Source of the DNA: Rhipicephalus microplus
Taxonomy: Eukaryota; Arthropoda; Arachnida; Ixodida; Ixodidae
DNA: 64,000 nucleotides
Assembly (NCBI RefSeq): GCF_043290135.1
Contig: NC_134701.1
Coordinates: 36,483,501-36,547,500 of the forward strand
Direction of reading: 5' to 3'
The notes beneath the pieces are model-generated. The model saw only the letters and a list, made by a program, of their open reading frames with translations. It had not been told where the DNA came from and ran no database searches. Positions within the stretch are counted from its first letter, which is position 1; each line of letters opens with the position of its first letter. Position numbers and translations under genes: made by a program. Positions 1 to 10,000 of this stretch are shown here, piece by piece.

Positions 1-480
1 CCCGGCAGGTCCTAACATAGCGAGTGATGTTGGCGAAAAGTCGTGGCCCGTAGCATTTTTATTGCATTCTAGCGAGTGTACGGGAAACACCGAGGTGTCC
101 AGCTGTTAGGTCGTGGTGTAGGGCCCCGAGTACTTCTGGTCTCACAGCTGAAAGAACCATGAGAAGGTGATCGGCTCAAAGGGATGAGAGTTCTTCTTTA
201 GGAGAACTCCGTTTTGCAAGAAGACCGACTCCAGTCCTCTCTTAAAAACATTAGAAATAGTCGTGCTGCTACCCTCGAGGTAGTTCCACAAGGCTTCTGA
301 GTTGTGGGTCAGCTCACTGTTGCTCAGCAAAGTCGTCAGCAGTTTTTGTTCCTAAGAAGCTGTCCTCAACCAGGCCACCAGGCAGCGATAGTTTGATGGG
401 GCACGAGACAAGCAGCCGGCGAGTGTGTTCTTCCAGACTTGTAAACGATGGTCACATCAAATTCTTTAAGTCTGAGGCTC
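1..480 (-). pseudogene. E0 integrase N-terminal region (broken)
   Basis: Reading the minus strand near 1-140 gives an integrase HHCC-like stretch: a histidine pair in an 'ALHHDLTAGHLG' context, then 'RYVRTCR' at the edge of the window. An internal stop lies between the two halves. Upstream (142-330) is the linker that normally precedes this domain, with 'LQNGVLLKK' matching the usual 'LRDGVLYKK' style segment. In an active element this domain binds zinc and helps insert the cDNA. The DDE core would lie outside the window. Confidence 0.65.
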
Positions 481-482
481 CA

Positions 483-894
483 TCATGCGAGGAGACTTGA
501 AGGGTCTTTCGAGTTAGCTAGGCAACACAAGGCGTGGTGGTCGCTAACAACTTTGAAAGGCTTGCCCTTAGAGGTAGGGACGAAACTTTGACGCTGCCCA
601 GATGATGGCAAGGCACTCCTTTTCAGTTGTAGCTTTTCTGTTGTAGCCTCGGCCTTGGATAGCGACTGGCAAGCATAACTGATGACCTTTTCGATACCGC
701 CAGTCCTTTGCAAAAGAACGGCACCGAGTTCTGTGCTGCTTGCGTCGCTGTGTACTTCTGTTTCGTAGTATTCGTTGTAATGCGCAAGTATTGGTGGTGT
801 TTGGAGGCCTCGTTTAAGTGCCTGAAATGCTTCCTCTTGTGCCGCTTCTCACCTGAATTTGACGTTGCTTTTCGTGAGGTGAGTTAGTGGCTCG
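483..894 (-). pseudogene. E0 RNase H and RT-connection remnant
   Basis: On the minus strand this gives the end of the RT connection ('EAFQALKRGLQTPPILAHYN') and then RNase H pieces: 'LLQRTGGIEKVISYACQSLS' and 'FKVVSDHHALCCLANSKDPS', the usual 'TDHHALCWL' motif with T changed to S. In Ty3/gypsy elements RNase H removes the RNA template during reverse transcription. Frameshifts break the reading frame. It is continuous with the RT remnant at 5458-5984 once E1 is removed. Confidence 0.75.
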
Positions 895-899
895 GCGAT
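895..899. repeat. Target site duplication of E1, left copy (GCGAT)
   Basis: GCGAT directly precedes the TGTTAC start of the 5' LTR and is repeated exactly at 5453-5457 after the 3' LTR. A 5 bp duplication is typical of Ty3/gypsy integrase. Confidence 0.92.
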
Positions 900-1122
900 T
901 GTTACAATGTTGGTTCAAATGCAGCGGCCCCACGCGGCGCTGATAGTTGTGTTGAGCTGTGCAAGCCTGGCACAGCGGCGGGATGGCCGCTTTGGAAACA
1001 ATAAACCACAGCTCGTTCTGGGCTAAGGGCTCAACATGTTCTTGTGTTCTTCGCGGGCCTGATGGCCTACTGTTCACGGTAGTCACTACCGCCTGGCCAT
1101 CAGTGAATCTACACATGTAACA
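900..1122 (+). repeat. E1 5' long terminal repeat
   Basis: The 223 bp repeat begins TGTTACAATG and ends ACATGTAACA, with TG...CA ends and a short inverted terminal TGTTAC/GTAACA. It matches 5230-5452 at about 94%. An AATAAA polyadenylation signal lies at 1000-1005. Confidence 0.95.
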
Positions 1123-1124
1123 AC

Positions 1125-1137
1125 TGGCGAGGAGGGT
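1125..1137 (+). other. E1 putative primer binding site
   Basis: TGGCGAGGAGGGT begins two bases after the 5' LTR, where a tRNA primer would pair. The TGG start is canonical. I cannot name the matching tRNA. Confidence 0.45.
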
Positions 1138-1192
1138 GAAAGGAAGTTTCATGTAAGTCTTCGTTCCCGCATCTCTTTGCCATCTGTTCACC

Positions 1193-2058
1193 GTGTCAAG
1201 TTTCGGCAACCTCGAGCCATTCGAGGGGGGAGGAGACGACTGGTCCTGTTACGTGGACTGGCTCAAAGCATTTTTCCTGGTGACTGATGTCGCCCCAGAC
1301 AAGCGTACTTCCGTGTTCATCAGCTGCTGCAGGCAGAAAACGTATGCTTTGCTCCGCGATTTGGTCAAGCCCGCCAAGCCCAGTGACAAGAATCTGGACG
1401 AGATTCTTCAAGTACTTGGAAGCCATTATTGTCCAAGGCCCTCTGCCATTGTGCAGCGTTTTCATTTCAACTCGTGTGTTCGCGCGGAAGGGGAATCAGT
1501 CAGCAATTTTATCGCAGCACTAAAAAGCCTGTCCGAGTACTGCAGCTTCGGGGCTGAACTCGGGGTTGAACGACGCTGTTGCTCCGCAACAGCGTCGTGT
1601 GTGGCATAAACAACGTGGATGTCCACACAAGCCTTCTGAAAAAACCGGACCTCACCTTCAACGACGCTGTGCAGACCGCCCTAGCAATGGAAGCAGCAAA
1701 AAGGGACGCAGGTGAGATAGCGCAAGTGAACACAAGCAGCGCTTTCTCGACTCACCGTGTCTCGTCAGGTTCTGGGGGCATCACCTGCTACTGCTGTGGG
1801 GACGGACATCTTGCATCGAAATGCAAGCATGTGGAGATATTCTGCAATTACTGCCAGAAACGAGGTCATTTGGCGAAGATGTGCAATTCGCGACGAAGGG
1901 ACAGCCAAGCCCAAAGCAACAGCCCGACCAAGGCACGTTCATTCTCGGCTTGCAGTTCACCATCGTCAAGTAACCGTCATCGTGTTAATACGATACGCAA
2001 GCAGGACGTCGCTACCACTTCATCTTACGAAGTTTTTGACATGTGGTCGGTCGACTAA
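1193..2058 (+). pseudogene. E1 gag, capsid and nucleocapsid (frameshifted)
   Basis: The first part (1193 to about 1570) opens 'SSFGNLEPFEGGGDDWSCYV' and is capsid-like. No in-frame ATG is visible, because the only nearby ATG (1151) is followed directly by TAA. After a frameshift near 1570 the protein continues in the frame of 1579-2058 with 'VCGINNVDVHTSLLKKPDLT' and then zinc knuckles. The first, CYCCGDGHLASKC, is one residue short of the classic spacing. The second, CNYCQKRGHLAKMC, is a canonical C-x2-C-x4-H-x4-C. A TAA at 2056-2058 separates gag from the protease in the same frame. Gag would package the RNA genome. This copy cannot make full-length protein. Confidence 0.85.
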
Positions 2059-5000
2059 GCCACGCCGCCATCGCCTTTCACGGTCACTGTTGACGTTTGC
2101 GGCAAGCTGCTCCGCATGGAAGTGGACACGGGGGCAAGTGTCTCTGTCATGGCCAAGTCGCGTCCTCTTAAGCTTTTGCCTTCGGTTCCTGTGCAGCCGT
2201 CACAAGTGCTTCTGCGAAGCTATTTCGGGGAACTAAAAAAGGTTCAGGGCAAAGCTGACGTCAGTGTTAAGTTTCATGGCAGGGAGGCCGACCTACCTAT
2301 TTTTCTGACTGGAAACGGATTGCCCGCTCTTCTTGGACGCAACTGGATGCGTCAGCTGGGCATTGGCGTCTCCGACGTTGAAGTGAACATCCCCGCACTT
2401 TCCGACATCAAACACCTAGTCCAAGACTACGCCGAAGTGTTTGAAGAAGGCCTAGGTACATTCAAGGGTGCTAAAGCTTCTCTACATGTTCCTTCAGATG
2501 CTCCGCCTCGGTCCATCAAGCCACGTCCACTGCCGTACGGCTTGACAGATGGAGTAACTCAAGAAATCCATAGACTAAGAAGAGATTCCATTCTTGTTCC
2601 AGTCAAGACAGCAAAGTGGGCTCCACCTATTTTTCCTGTGACTAAAAGGGATGGACGCATCAGAATCTGTGGAGACTTTGGTGTCACCATAAACCCAGTG
2701 GCATCAGTGGAGCAGTACCCCATTCCAAGGATCGAGGACCTGTGGACTGTGCTTGCTGGAGGTGAGAAATACATAAAATTGGATTTGCAAGATGCGTACC
2801 AGCAAGTTGTCCTTGACGAGGCCTCTAGGGAGTACGTCACAATTTCGGTGCATATGGGGTTATTTCAGTACACCAGGTTGCTTTTTGGCGTCTCATCTGC
2901 TCCTGCCATATTTCAGCGCGAGATGGAGAACTTGTTCAGGGGACTGCCCCATGAAGCAGTCTATTTTGACGACATTCTTGTGACTGGCACAAATGATACT
3001 GAGAATTTTCGCAACCTTCCTGCTCTACTTAGCAAGCTTCAGGAATCAGGCCTCAAGCTGAAACTTGAAAATTGCCATTTCTTTGTGCCGAAAGTTGAGT
3101 ATCTCTGGCACATCATCAGCAAGGAAGGCCTTTTCCCGAATGTTGACAAGGTAGCAGCCATTCTGCATGCTCCTGTGCCTCAGGATGTCAGGGAACTTCA
3201 GAGTTTCTTGGGACTTGTAAACTTCTACAGTCGCTTCTTACACAATCTTTCATCACTCCTTCGTCCACTGCACTTACTTCTTTGTGAAGGGAAGAAGTGG
3301 GAGTGGAGACATGAACAACAAAATGCATTCAATGCCTGCAAGCACTTGGTGACATCAGCTCCAGTTCTCGTGCATTTCAACCCTGCCAGGCCTGTTTGCC
3401 TCAGCTGTGACGTATCACCTTGTGGTATAGGTGCAGTTCTGGCGCACAAAGATGCTGATGGCGGGAAACATCCCATTCCTTTTGCCTCGAGGAGCTTGTC
3501 AAAAGCAGAACAAAACTACAGTCAACTCGACAAGAAGGCACTGGCTTCAGTGTTTGGTGCGGATCGGTTTCACAAGTACTTGTGGGGCATCTCATAGGAA
3601 GCACACACTGACCACAAGCCACTTCTTGTACTGCTGGGTGCCAACAAGCCCGTTCCCGTGCAAGCTTCGCCTTGAGTGGTCAGGTGGGCTCTGAAGCTGT
3701 CTGCTTACAAGTACGAACTTGTATGCAAGCCTGGCAAAGAGCTCGGCCACGATGAAGCTCTTAGTAGACTGCCTCTCCCAACTGACACTACTGCATTACC
3801 ACGACCTGCTGAAATCTTCTTGCTAGAGGAGGCATATCTGAGACTCCTTTCACCAGGTGTTGTGGCCCAAGCCACACGAAATGACCCACTTCTGAGCCAT
3901 GTTGTTCTTGCTGTTCTGAAAGGAGAAAGCCTGCCAGTAGGACCAGAGTGAAACCCTTTCGATACCAGAAGCTCAGAACTCAGTCTTCATGAAGGTTGCC
4001 TACTCTGGGGATCAAGAGTAGTGATCCCTAAGTCATCGCAGGCCCAAGTTCTTGGTGTTCTTCATGCCAGCCACCGAGGTATCGAGAAGAGCAAGATGAT
4101 TTCCAGGAGCCATGTTTGGTGGCCAGGCATTGACAATGATATTGCCAACAGCGTGAAAAGCTGTGCTACGTGCCAGACTCAACATCCAGCTGCACAGTCG
4201 GTTCAGCAGACGCCGTGGCCTTTTCCACAGCGACCCTGGTCAAGAGTTCACATTGATTTTGGGGACTATTTCTAGGTCACACATTCTTGGTTATTGTAGA
4301 TGCATTCTCGAAGTGTATAGAAGTCTTTCCTGTGTCTTCCACAGCTGCAGAAGCTACCATTTCTGCATTGAGAATTGCATTCGCTCAGCATGGCCTGCCT
4401 AATGTCATAGTTTCAGACAACGGTCCTGCCTTCACCAGTGCCCAGTACCTTGAGTTCTTAACTCGAAATGGAATACGCCGCATGCTTGTACTGCTGTATC
4501 ACCCTGCCTCAAATGGTGCAGCTGAAAGAGTTGTACAAACTGTGAAGAGCAAACTCAACAAGTCTGGTTCTGGGAACTTCCAAACGCAGATCTCCAGGTT
4601 TCTGTTCCACTATAAGACCACACCACATGAAGTGACAGGTCGGCCACCGTGTGAACTCTTGACAGGAAGAATGGTCAAGACTCCGTTGGATGTCTTCAGG
4701 TCAAGCCTGCACGCATCTGTATTTTTAAAACAACTCAAGCAGAAGTTGTATGCTGACAGAGGGTCCCGGCAGGCTCCATCACTGCAGCCAGGTGATGATG
4801 TGTACGCGCGAACCTTTCAAAGGGGCACACCTTGGGTGCCTGCCAGTGTTGTGGACGTCCATCATCAGCCAGTGTCTGTTTTGAAGATGGCACCTTGGGA
4901 AACTGACACAGCAACCACTTGCGCCAACAGACAGAAACATTGGCCTCTCCTGAAACTGCTATCGCTGCAGCTCCACCACAGTCGGAGCCGCCGCTTCATC

Positions 5001-5206
5001 ATGCGCCAGCTGTTCCAGAAGTGCCTCATCAGGAACAGCTACATGGAACTAGCTTCACTGGGAGTAGCTGTGCCACGGAGAGCGACGGGACTGAGCTCAA
5101 CAGTAGTGTGCATGTGAACAGTGACTCTGTCGTGCCTACGCCTAGCACGCCGAAGTTGCGACGTGGCACAAGAACTAGGAAAGCAGTGAATAGGTACTCC
5201 CCGTAG
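2059..5206 (+). pseudogene. E1 pol: protease, RT, RNase H, integrase (multiple breaks)
   Basis: Domains in order are: an aspartic protease with DTGA at 2125-2136; a reverse transcriptase with YFDD at 2962-2973 and 'LFGVSSAPAIFQREME'; RNase H with 'CLSCDVSPCGIGAVLAHKD' and 'LDKKALASV'; an integrase HHCC zinc site around 4050-4180 ('LHASHRGIEK' to 'CATC'); and a DDE core with 'VDAFSK', 'SDNGPAF' and 'NGAAERVV' in 4287-4560. Stops in the same frame occur at 3595-3597 (TAG), 3673-3675 (TGA) and 3949-3951 (TGA). Frameshifts lie near 4270 and 4890. The C-terminus ends '(R)RGTRTRKAVNRYSP' just before the polypurine tract. The pattern resembles K02A2.6/Mag-type gypsy elements. Confidence 0.9.
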
Positions 5207-5216
5207 TCTTCCTCCT

Positions 5217-5229
5217 AAGAGGGGAGAAG
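5217..5229 (+). other. E1 polypurine tract
   Basis: AAGAGGGGAGAAG is a purine run ending immediately before the 3' LTR, the expected plus-strand primer site. Confidence 0.85.
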
Positions 5230-5452
5230 TGTTACAATGTTGGTTCAAATGCAGCGCCCCCACGCGGCGCTGATAGTTGTATTGAGCTGTGCAAGCCTGG
5301 CACAGCGGCGGGGTGGTCATTTTGGAAACAATAAACCACAGTTTGTTCTGGGCTAATGGCTCAACATGTTCTTGTGTTCTTCGCGGGCCTGATGGCCTAC
5401 TGTTCACAGTAGTCACTACCGCCTGGTCATGAGTTAATCTACACATGTAACA
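5230..5452 (+). repeat. E1 3' long terminal repeat
   Basis: This 223 bp partner of 900-1122 starts TGTTACAATG and ends CATGTAACA, then is followed by the GCGAT duplication (5453-5457). Confidence 0.95.
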
Positions 5453-5984
5453 GCGATGTAAAATGTTTGACAAAATGCCTGTAATCCGAAGAATTGACGT
5501 ACAGCCTTCTTGTCAGTGAGCTGTAGAAAATCAGCGATAGTGCATGTTTTCCGTGGGTCGGGACAGACTATGGACTTGCTTATCACGTGTCCAGGAACAA
5601 CTGCTCCTCGCACGTGAAGAGGCACTTTTCTAGCTTCAGGGTTAGTCTCGAGGTGTCGATAGCTTGAAGTACCCCTTCAAGGCGTTGGAGGTACTCGTCA
5701 AAGCTGGAAGAAAACACGGTGTCCATAACATGCTGAAAACCTCACAGGCGCCGAGCGAAGTCCAATTGGTATGACCTTAAACTCGAAAAGGCCGTCTTCT
5801 CTCGATCCCTCTTGTCAACCTCGATTTGCCAATAGCCCGTTTTGAGGTCCATCGAAGAAAAAGTACTTCGCATTGTGAAGACAGTCCAGTGCGTCGTTTA
5901 TACGTGGTACAGAGTACAAGTAATTTTTTTTTTGTTATTTTGTTCAGGCCGCGGTAATTGATGCAAAAAATGTAGGGTCTCGTT
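5453..5984 (-). pseudogene. E0 reverse transcriptase palm region (active site deleted)
   Basis: On the minus strand this reads 'VPRINDALDCLHNAKYFFS', 'MDLKTGYWQIEVDKRDREKT', 'SAPVRFQHVMDTV', then directly 'FSSSFDEYLQRLEGVLQAID', and further on 'GHVISKSIVCPDPRKT' and 'KKAVRQFFGL'. The order fits an arthropod gypsy RT. Between 'VMDTV' and 'FSSSFDEYL' (plus coordinate about 5714) the roughly 20 residues that normally carry the YxDD catalytic box are missing, so RT activity was lost by deletion as well as by frameshifts. The first five bases, 5453-5457, are E1's target duplication. Confidence 0.85.
5980..5984. repeat. Target site duplication of E2, left copy (TCGTT)
   Basis: TCGTT before the 5' LTR pairs with CCGTT at 10648-10652 after the 3' LTR (4 of 5 match). 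Removing E2 plus one copy joins E0's RT in frame order. Confidence 0.75.
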
Positions 5985-6224
5985 TGTGGTGATAGCGCCC
6001 AGGCGCGTCAAGTGTCCACGTTATCTGGCGCTGTCGCCCGCAATTGTAAAGTGTCGTTTGTACGTGACGTCATTGGTCACATGAGTGTCTGCTATATATG
6101 TATGCTGGTTGCATGGAATAAAGTGGGATGTTATCTCGCGCCCATCGGAAGCGGCTCAGTCCCTTTCTCAGCTCCTGCGGCCGGCCCGGACGCGCACGCC
6201 CTTTCGCTAGGGCGCAACACGACA
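5985..6224 (+). repeat. E2 5' long terminal repeat
   Basis: This 240 bp repeat starts TGTGGTGATAGCG and ends CAACACGACA. It matches 10408-10647 at about 98.3%, with four transitions seen by eye. Confidence 0.95.
6065..6122 (+). promoter_or_regulatory. E2 LTR promoter and polyadenylation elements
   Basis: A perfect CRE palindrome TGACGTCA (6065-6072) overlaps an inverted CCAAT box (ATTGG, 6072-6076). It is followed by a TATATA box in GCTATATATG (6091-6100) and an AATAAA signal (6117-6122). This arrangement suits an LTR promoter driven by CREB/ATF-type factors. The activity itself is inference. Confidence 0.55.
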
Positions 6225-6242
6225 TGGTGTCAGAAGTGGGAT
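6225..6242 (+). other. E2 primer binding site (leucine tRNA-like)
   Basis: TGGTGTCAGAAGTGGGAT starts at the base after the 5' LTR. Its complement matches the CCCACTTCTGACACCA 3' end that I associate with a leucine tRNA. That assignment is from memory. Confidence 0.8.
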
Positions 6243-6290
6243 CCTTCTGATATTCGAGGGGCGTTGCACCTTTCTTTGTCAAGCGGCGCC

Positions 6291-7013
6291 ATGTCAGAAG
6301 ACAAAGAAGTCAAGCCAGTTCACGGCATGTTCGCGGTTCCAGCTCCGCCAGCGTTTGACTTCGACCGAACGTCCGAATGGCCTTCCTGGATCCAACTATT
6401 CGACGACTACCGCTTTGCCTCTGGCTTAAATGAGCGAAGTGAAGAAGCGCAAGTCCGGACTCTACTCTACACAATGGGCAGGCAAGCGAGGGAGATCTTT
6501 TTGACCTTCACACTATCTGAACAACAGCAGAAGCAGTATGAAACCGTCAGAAAAAAGTTCGACGATCACTTTGTGGCCGCACGGAACCTCGTTTACGAGA
6601 GCGCATGTTTTCACCGACGCATACAACAACCAGGCGAGTCAGTCGACCAATTCATCACCGCGTTGCACACACTGGCGGACCGGTGCGACTACAAGGAAAA
6701 GGAACGCATGATCCGCGACCGGTTTGTAGTCGGCCTCAGTGATGCCAAGCTCTCGGAGTCTCTGCAAATGGATGCAAATCTTACACTCGCCAGCGCTTTG
6801 GCAAAAGCTCGCTTGAAGGAGACCGTCCAACGACAGCAGCAACAGCTGCGAGAAACCAGCGACGAACCTTCGGCAGCGCCAGCCAGCAACCTGGACGCGG
6901 TCAACAAACAACGGCAGCCCCGAAAGAATTCTTCAGGACAGCGTTCCGGCACCTCGTCAAGGACCAGTGCACCGGTCACACAAGGTCAACGCACCAGACC
7001 ACAGTCCTACTGA
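6291..7013 (+). CDS. E2 gag (capsid portion, ends at TGA)
   Basis: The 240-codon frame begins ATG in CGGCGCCATGTC, the first ATG downstream of the primer site in this frame. The N-terminus 'MSEDKEVKPVHGMFAVPAPP' is followed by a gag-like segment with 'WIQLFDDYRFASGL', 'LLYTMGRQAREIF' and 'YESACFHRRIQQPGESVDQF'. The basic, Q-rich tail has no zinc knuckle. The knuckles lie just beyond the TGA in the same frame. The protein would form the capsid of intracellular particles. The stop may be a CGA-to-TGA mutation in what was one gag-pol frame, or a readthrough stop. Confidence 0.88.
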   Translation: MSEDKEVKPVHGMFAVPAPPAFDFDRTSEWPSWIQLFDDYRFASGLNERSEEAQVRTLLYTMGRQAREIFLTFTLSEQQQKQYETVRKKFDDHFVAARNLVYESACFHRRIQQPGESVDQFITALHTLADRCDYKEKERMIRDRFVVGLSDAKLSESLQMDANLTLASALAKARLKETVQRQQQQLRETSDEPSAAPASNLDAVNKQRQPRKNSSGQRSGTSSRTSAPVTQGQRTRPQSY

Positions 7014-10000
7014 CCTCTCACATCCAGTTCGTGCCCCAACTGCGGTCAAGGAGAGCACCCGAGGACCTCCTGCCCGGCACGAGCTGCGAAATGCAACTAC
7101 TGCGGTTATTCCGGACATTTTGCAGTGGTGTGTCGGAAAAAGGCTGCAGGCGAGCGAAAGAAGGTACCGATTTCTTCTCTCCATATGGAAAAAGGGGCAT
7201 ATTTCGTAGGCGCGGTAAATGGGGAGCACTCCAATTCTCGGTATGCTCAAGTTATCATTAACGGCACTCCGGTGTTCGCTAAACTTGACTCGGGTGCAGA
7301 AGTGTCCGTTGTACCCTCAACATTTCCGGGATTGCCTACCAAATTAGACAAGTGCGACATAACCTTAACAGGCCCTGCGAATGAGCCACTGCATGTTCTC
7401 GGAAAATTTCTTGCCACTATACAGTGGAGACAACGCATTGTCCGACAAACTGTGTACGTAGTCTCGCCTTTACGCTCGATACTTTTGGGTCTCCCAGCCC
7501 TCGAAGCCCTTGAGCTGATCAAGTTCGCTGACTCGGTCAGTAGCGCAACAGCCATCGAAGCTTCCTACCCTCAGCTTTTCGGTAGTCTGGGAGCTATGAA
7601 AGAGGAATACAATATCAGACTGAAGCCGAACTCGGTACCCTTTGCTATTCCGGTTGCGCGTCGTATTGCCTTACCCCTGCGGGACCGAGTGAAGCAGGAG
7701 CTCGAGCGTATGGAGCGAGATGACGTAATCCGCAAAGTAGACGAACCAACAGAATGGTGCGCAGGTATTGTACCAGTACTCAAACCTTCTGGAGACGTTC
7801 GTATTTGCGTTGACTTGACGCAACTAATTAAAAGTGTACTTCGCGAGCGCTATGTTATGCCAACGGTTGAAGATAGCCTTGGTCTGTTAAGTGGGGCATC
7901 GGTTTTTTCGAAGCTGGACGCTAATTCTGAATTTTATCAGATCAAGTTGTCGCCGGAAAGCCAATTGTTGACTACCTTCATTACGCCATTTGGGCGATAC
8001 TGTTTTCAGAGGCTACCGTTTGGAATAACGTCAGCACCTGAGTTTTTTCAAAAGAAAATGTCGCAGACTCTGGAAGGAATCCCAGGCGTGGTAAACATGA
8101 TGGATGATGTGCTCATTTATGGCTACAACAAAGCTCAACATGATGAGCGTCTGCGTCTTACTTTAGACCGTCTCATGAGTGCTGGTGTTACGCTAAACAA
8201 AGAAAAGTGTTGTTTTAGAGTAACCGAGATAAAGTTTCTTGGTTGTGTTCTAAGTCGAGATGGAATCAGGCCGGACCCTGAAAAGGTCCGGGCCATCAAA
8301 GAACTGCCGACGCCAAATAACGTGTCTGACGTTCGACGGCTGCTCGGTATGACTAATCATCTGGCAAGATTCATACCAGATTTGGCTTCAAAAACGGCGC
8401 CGTTACGTCACTTGCTTTTGAAGAGTTCTGAATGGACGTGGGGACCAGCCCAAGAGCAAGCGCTGTCATACGTTAAAGACGTTATCGGTTCGGCGCGCGT
8501 CATGGCTAACTATGATGCAAAGTACCCTACGATTCTTTCCGCCGATGCGTCGTCATTCGGTTTGGGGGCGGTACTGATGCAAGTTCAACCAAACAACGAA
8601 AAACGACCCGTTGCCTTTGCATCACGATCGTTGACGCCTGCCGAAACCAGATATTCCCAGATTGAAAAAGAAGCACTAGCAATGACGTGGGCGGCAGAAC
8701 GATTCGAAGGGTACATCAAAGGTCTTGAAATTGTGTGTGAAACCGACCACAAACCTCTTGTAACCTTGCTGGGAAAATCTCCTTTAGATGTTTTACCACC
8801 TCGCATTCAGCGTTTTCGCATGAGGCTCATGCGGTTCAGCTATGAAGTTGTGCATGTCCCGGGCAAGAGCTTAGTTACTGCAGATGTGTTTTCGAGGGCC
8901 CCGATTCGGGGAAAAGAAACTGATAATGCACTGTCTATTAGTGACGTCAGCAAGCACGTTTCAGGATGCTTGTCAAACGCGGTCGAGGCCAGCCTCTTCG
9001 AGAGAGTGAAAGCAGAACAAGCCGCGGACGAAGTTTGTCAAGCACTCGTAAAATTCAACCGGAAAGGGTGGCCAAAATTTTCATCTCTTCCGATGGTCTT
9101 GCGTCCATATTGGCAGGAAAGAGCCACGCTTACAGTTGCTGAAGGCGTGCTACTTAAAGGTATGAGGTTGGTCATTCCTCGAAAATTGCGCGCAGAGGTC
9201 TTGATACGCTTGCACGAGAGTCACCTGGGAATCGAAAAATGCAGAGCTCGAGCCAAAGAGTCGGTATGGTGGCCAGGGTTGAGTTATCAGCTGAAAGCTT
9301 TGGTTACCGATTGCCGCGTATGCGCCGAGCACAGACACCAAAAGCCAGAACCAATGATCCCAACAACCACTCCACAGCGTCCTTGGCAAAAACTAGGAGC
9401 TGATCTCTGCCATGTTCAAGGAAAATGGTATTTGGTAGTCGTAGATTATTTTTCTAGGTACCCAGAGATTGCTTTGTTATCATCTACAACGAGTGCCACT
9501 GTCATTACGCACCTTAAAAGTTTCTTTGCAAGACATGGCATACCAGAAGTTATGTCTGATAACGGAGCGCAATTTGTGTCGCAGGAATACAAGTTGTTCG
9601 CTCGCAACTACGGGTTTCGCGCTGTGACGTCTAGCCCAAGGTACCCCCAGGCACATGGTGAAGTAGAGAGGATGGCCCAGACAATCAAAGGTCTCATTAC
9701 AAAAGCAAAGGACCCATATCTTTCTCTCCTAGCGTACAGGGACACTCCGGGGCCACTTGGGAAAAGCCCTGCAGAACTTCTAATGGGCAGGCGGCTACGC
9801 ACAACGGTGCCTGTCCATCCCACAAGCCTTCTACCTCAGACGGTGAACCTGAGAGTGTTCAGAAGCCATGATACGACCGCCCGACAGCAGCAGCGTAGGA
9901 ACTTCAACCTTCGTCATAGGGCTACTTCGTTGCGAGCACTCGAACCGGGCGCGGAAGTCTGGGTGACGGACTGCAAAGCAAAAGCGCGAGTCTTGCGACT

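Larger units (their letters stand above)
1..899 (-). mobile_element. Old Ty3/gypsy element E0, left-hand segment
   Basis: This is the downstream (3') part of a minus-strand Ty3/gypsy retrotransposon. Read on the minus strand it gives RNase H followed by the integrase zinc-binding region, and it continues past the left edge. It is collinear with the segments at 5453-5984 and 10648-13563. The two gaps are filled exactly by elements E1 and E2, so all three segments belong to one element of about 4.3 kb visible length. Stops and frameshifts throughout show it is dead. Confidence 0.85.
900..5452 (+). mobile_element. Ty3/gypsy retrotransposon E1, complete but defective
   Basis: This 4553 bp element has 223 bp LTRs at both ends, a perfect GCGAT target duplication, gag with zinc knuckles, then protease, reverse transcriptase, RNase H and integrase in Ty3/gypsy order, and a polypurine tract before the 3' LTR. 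No envelope gene follows integrase. It sits in E0 in the opposite orientation. By eye the LTRs differ at about 13 of 223 positions, so it is clearly older than E2. Gag and pol appear to have been one reading frame, now interrupted by stops and frameshifts. Confidence 0.95.
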
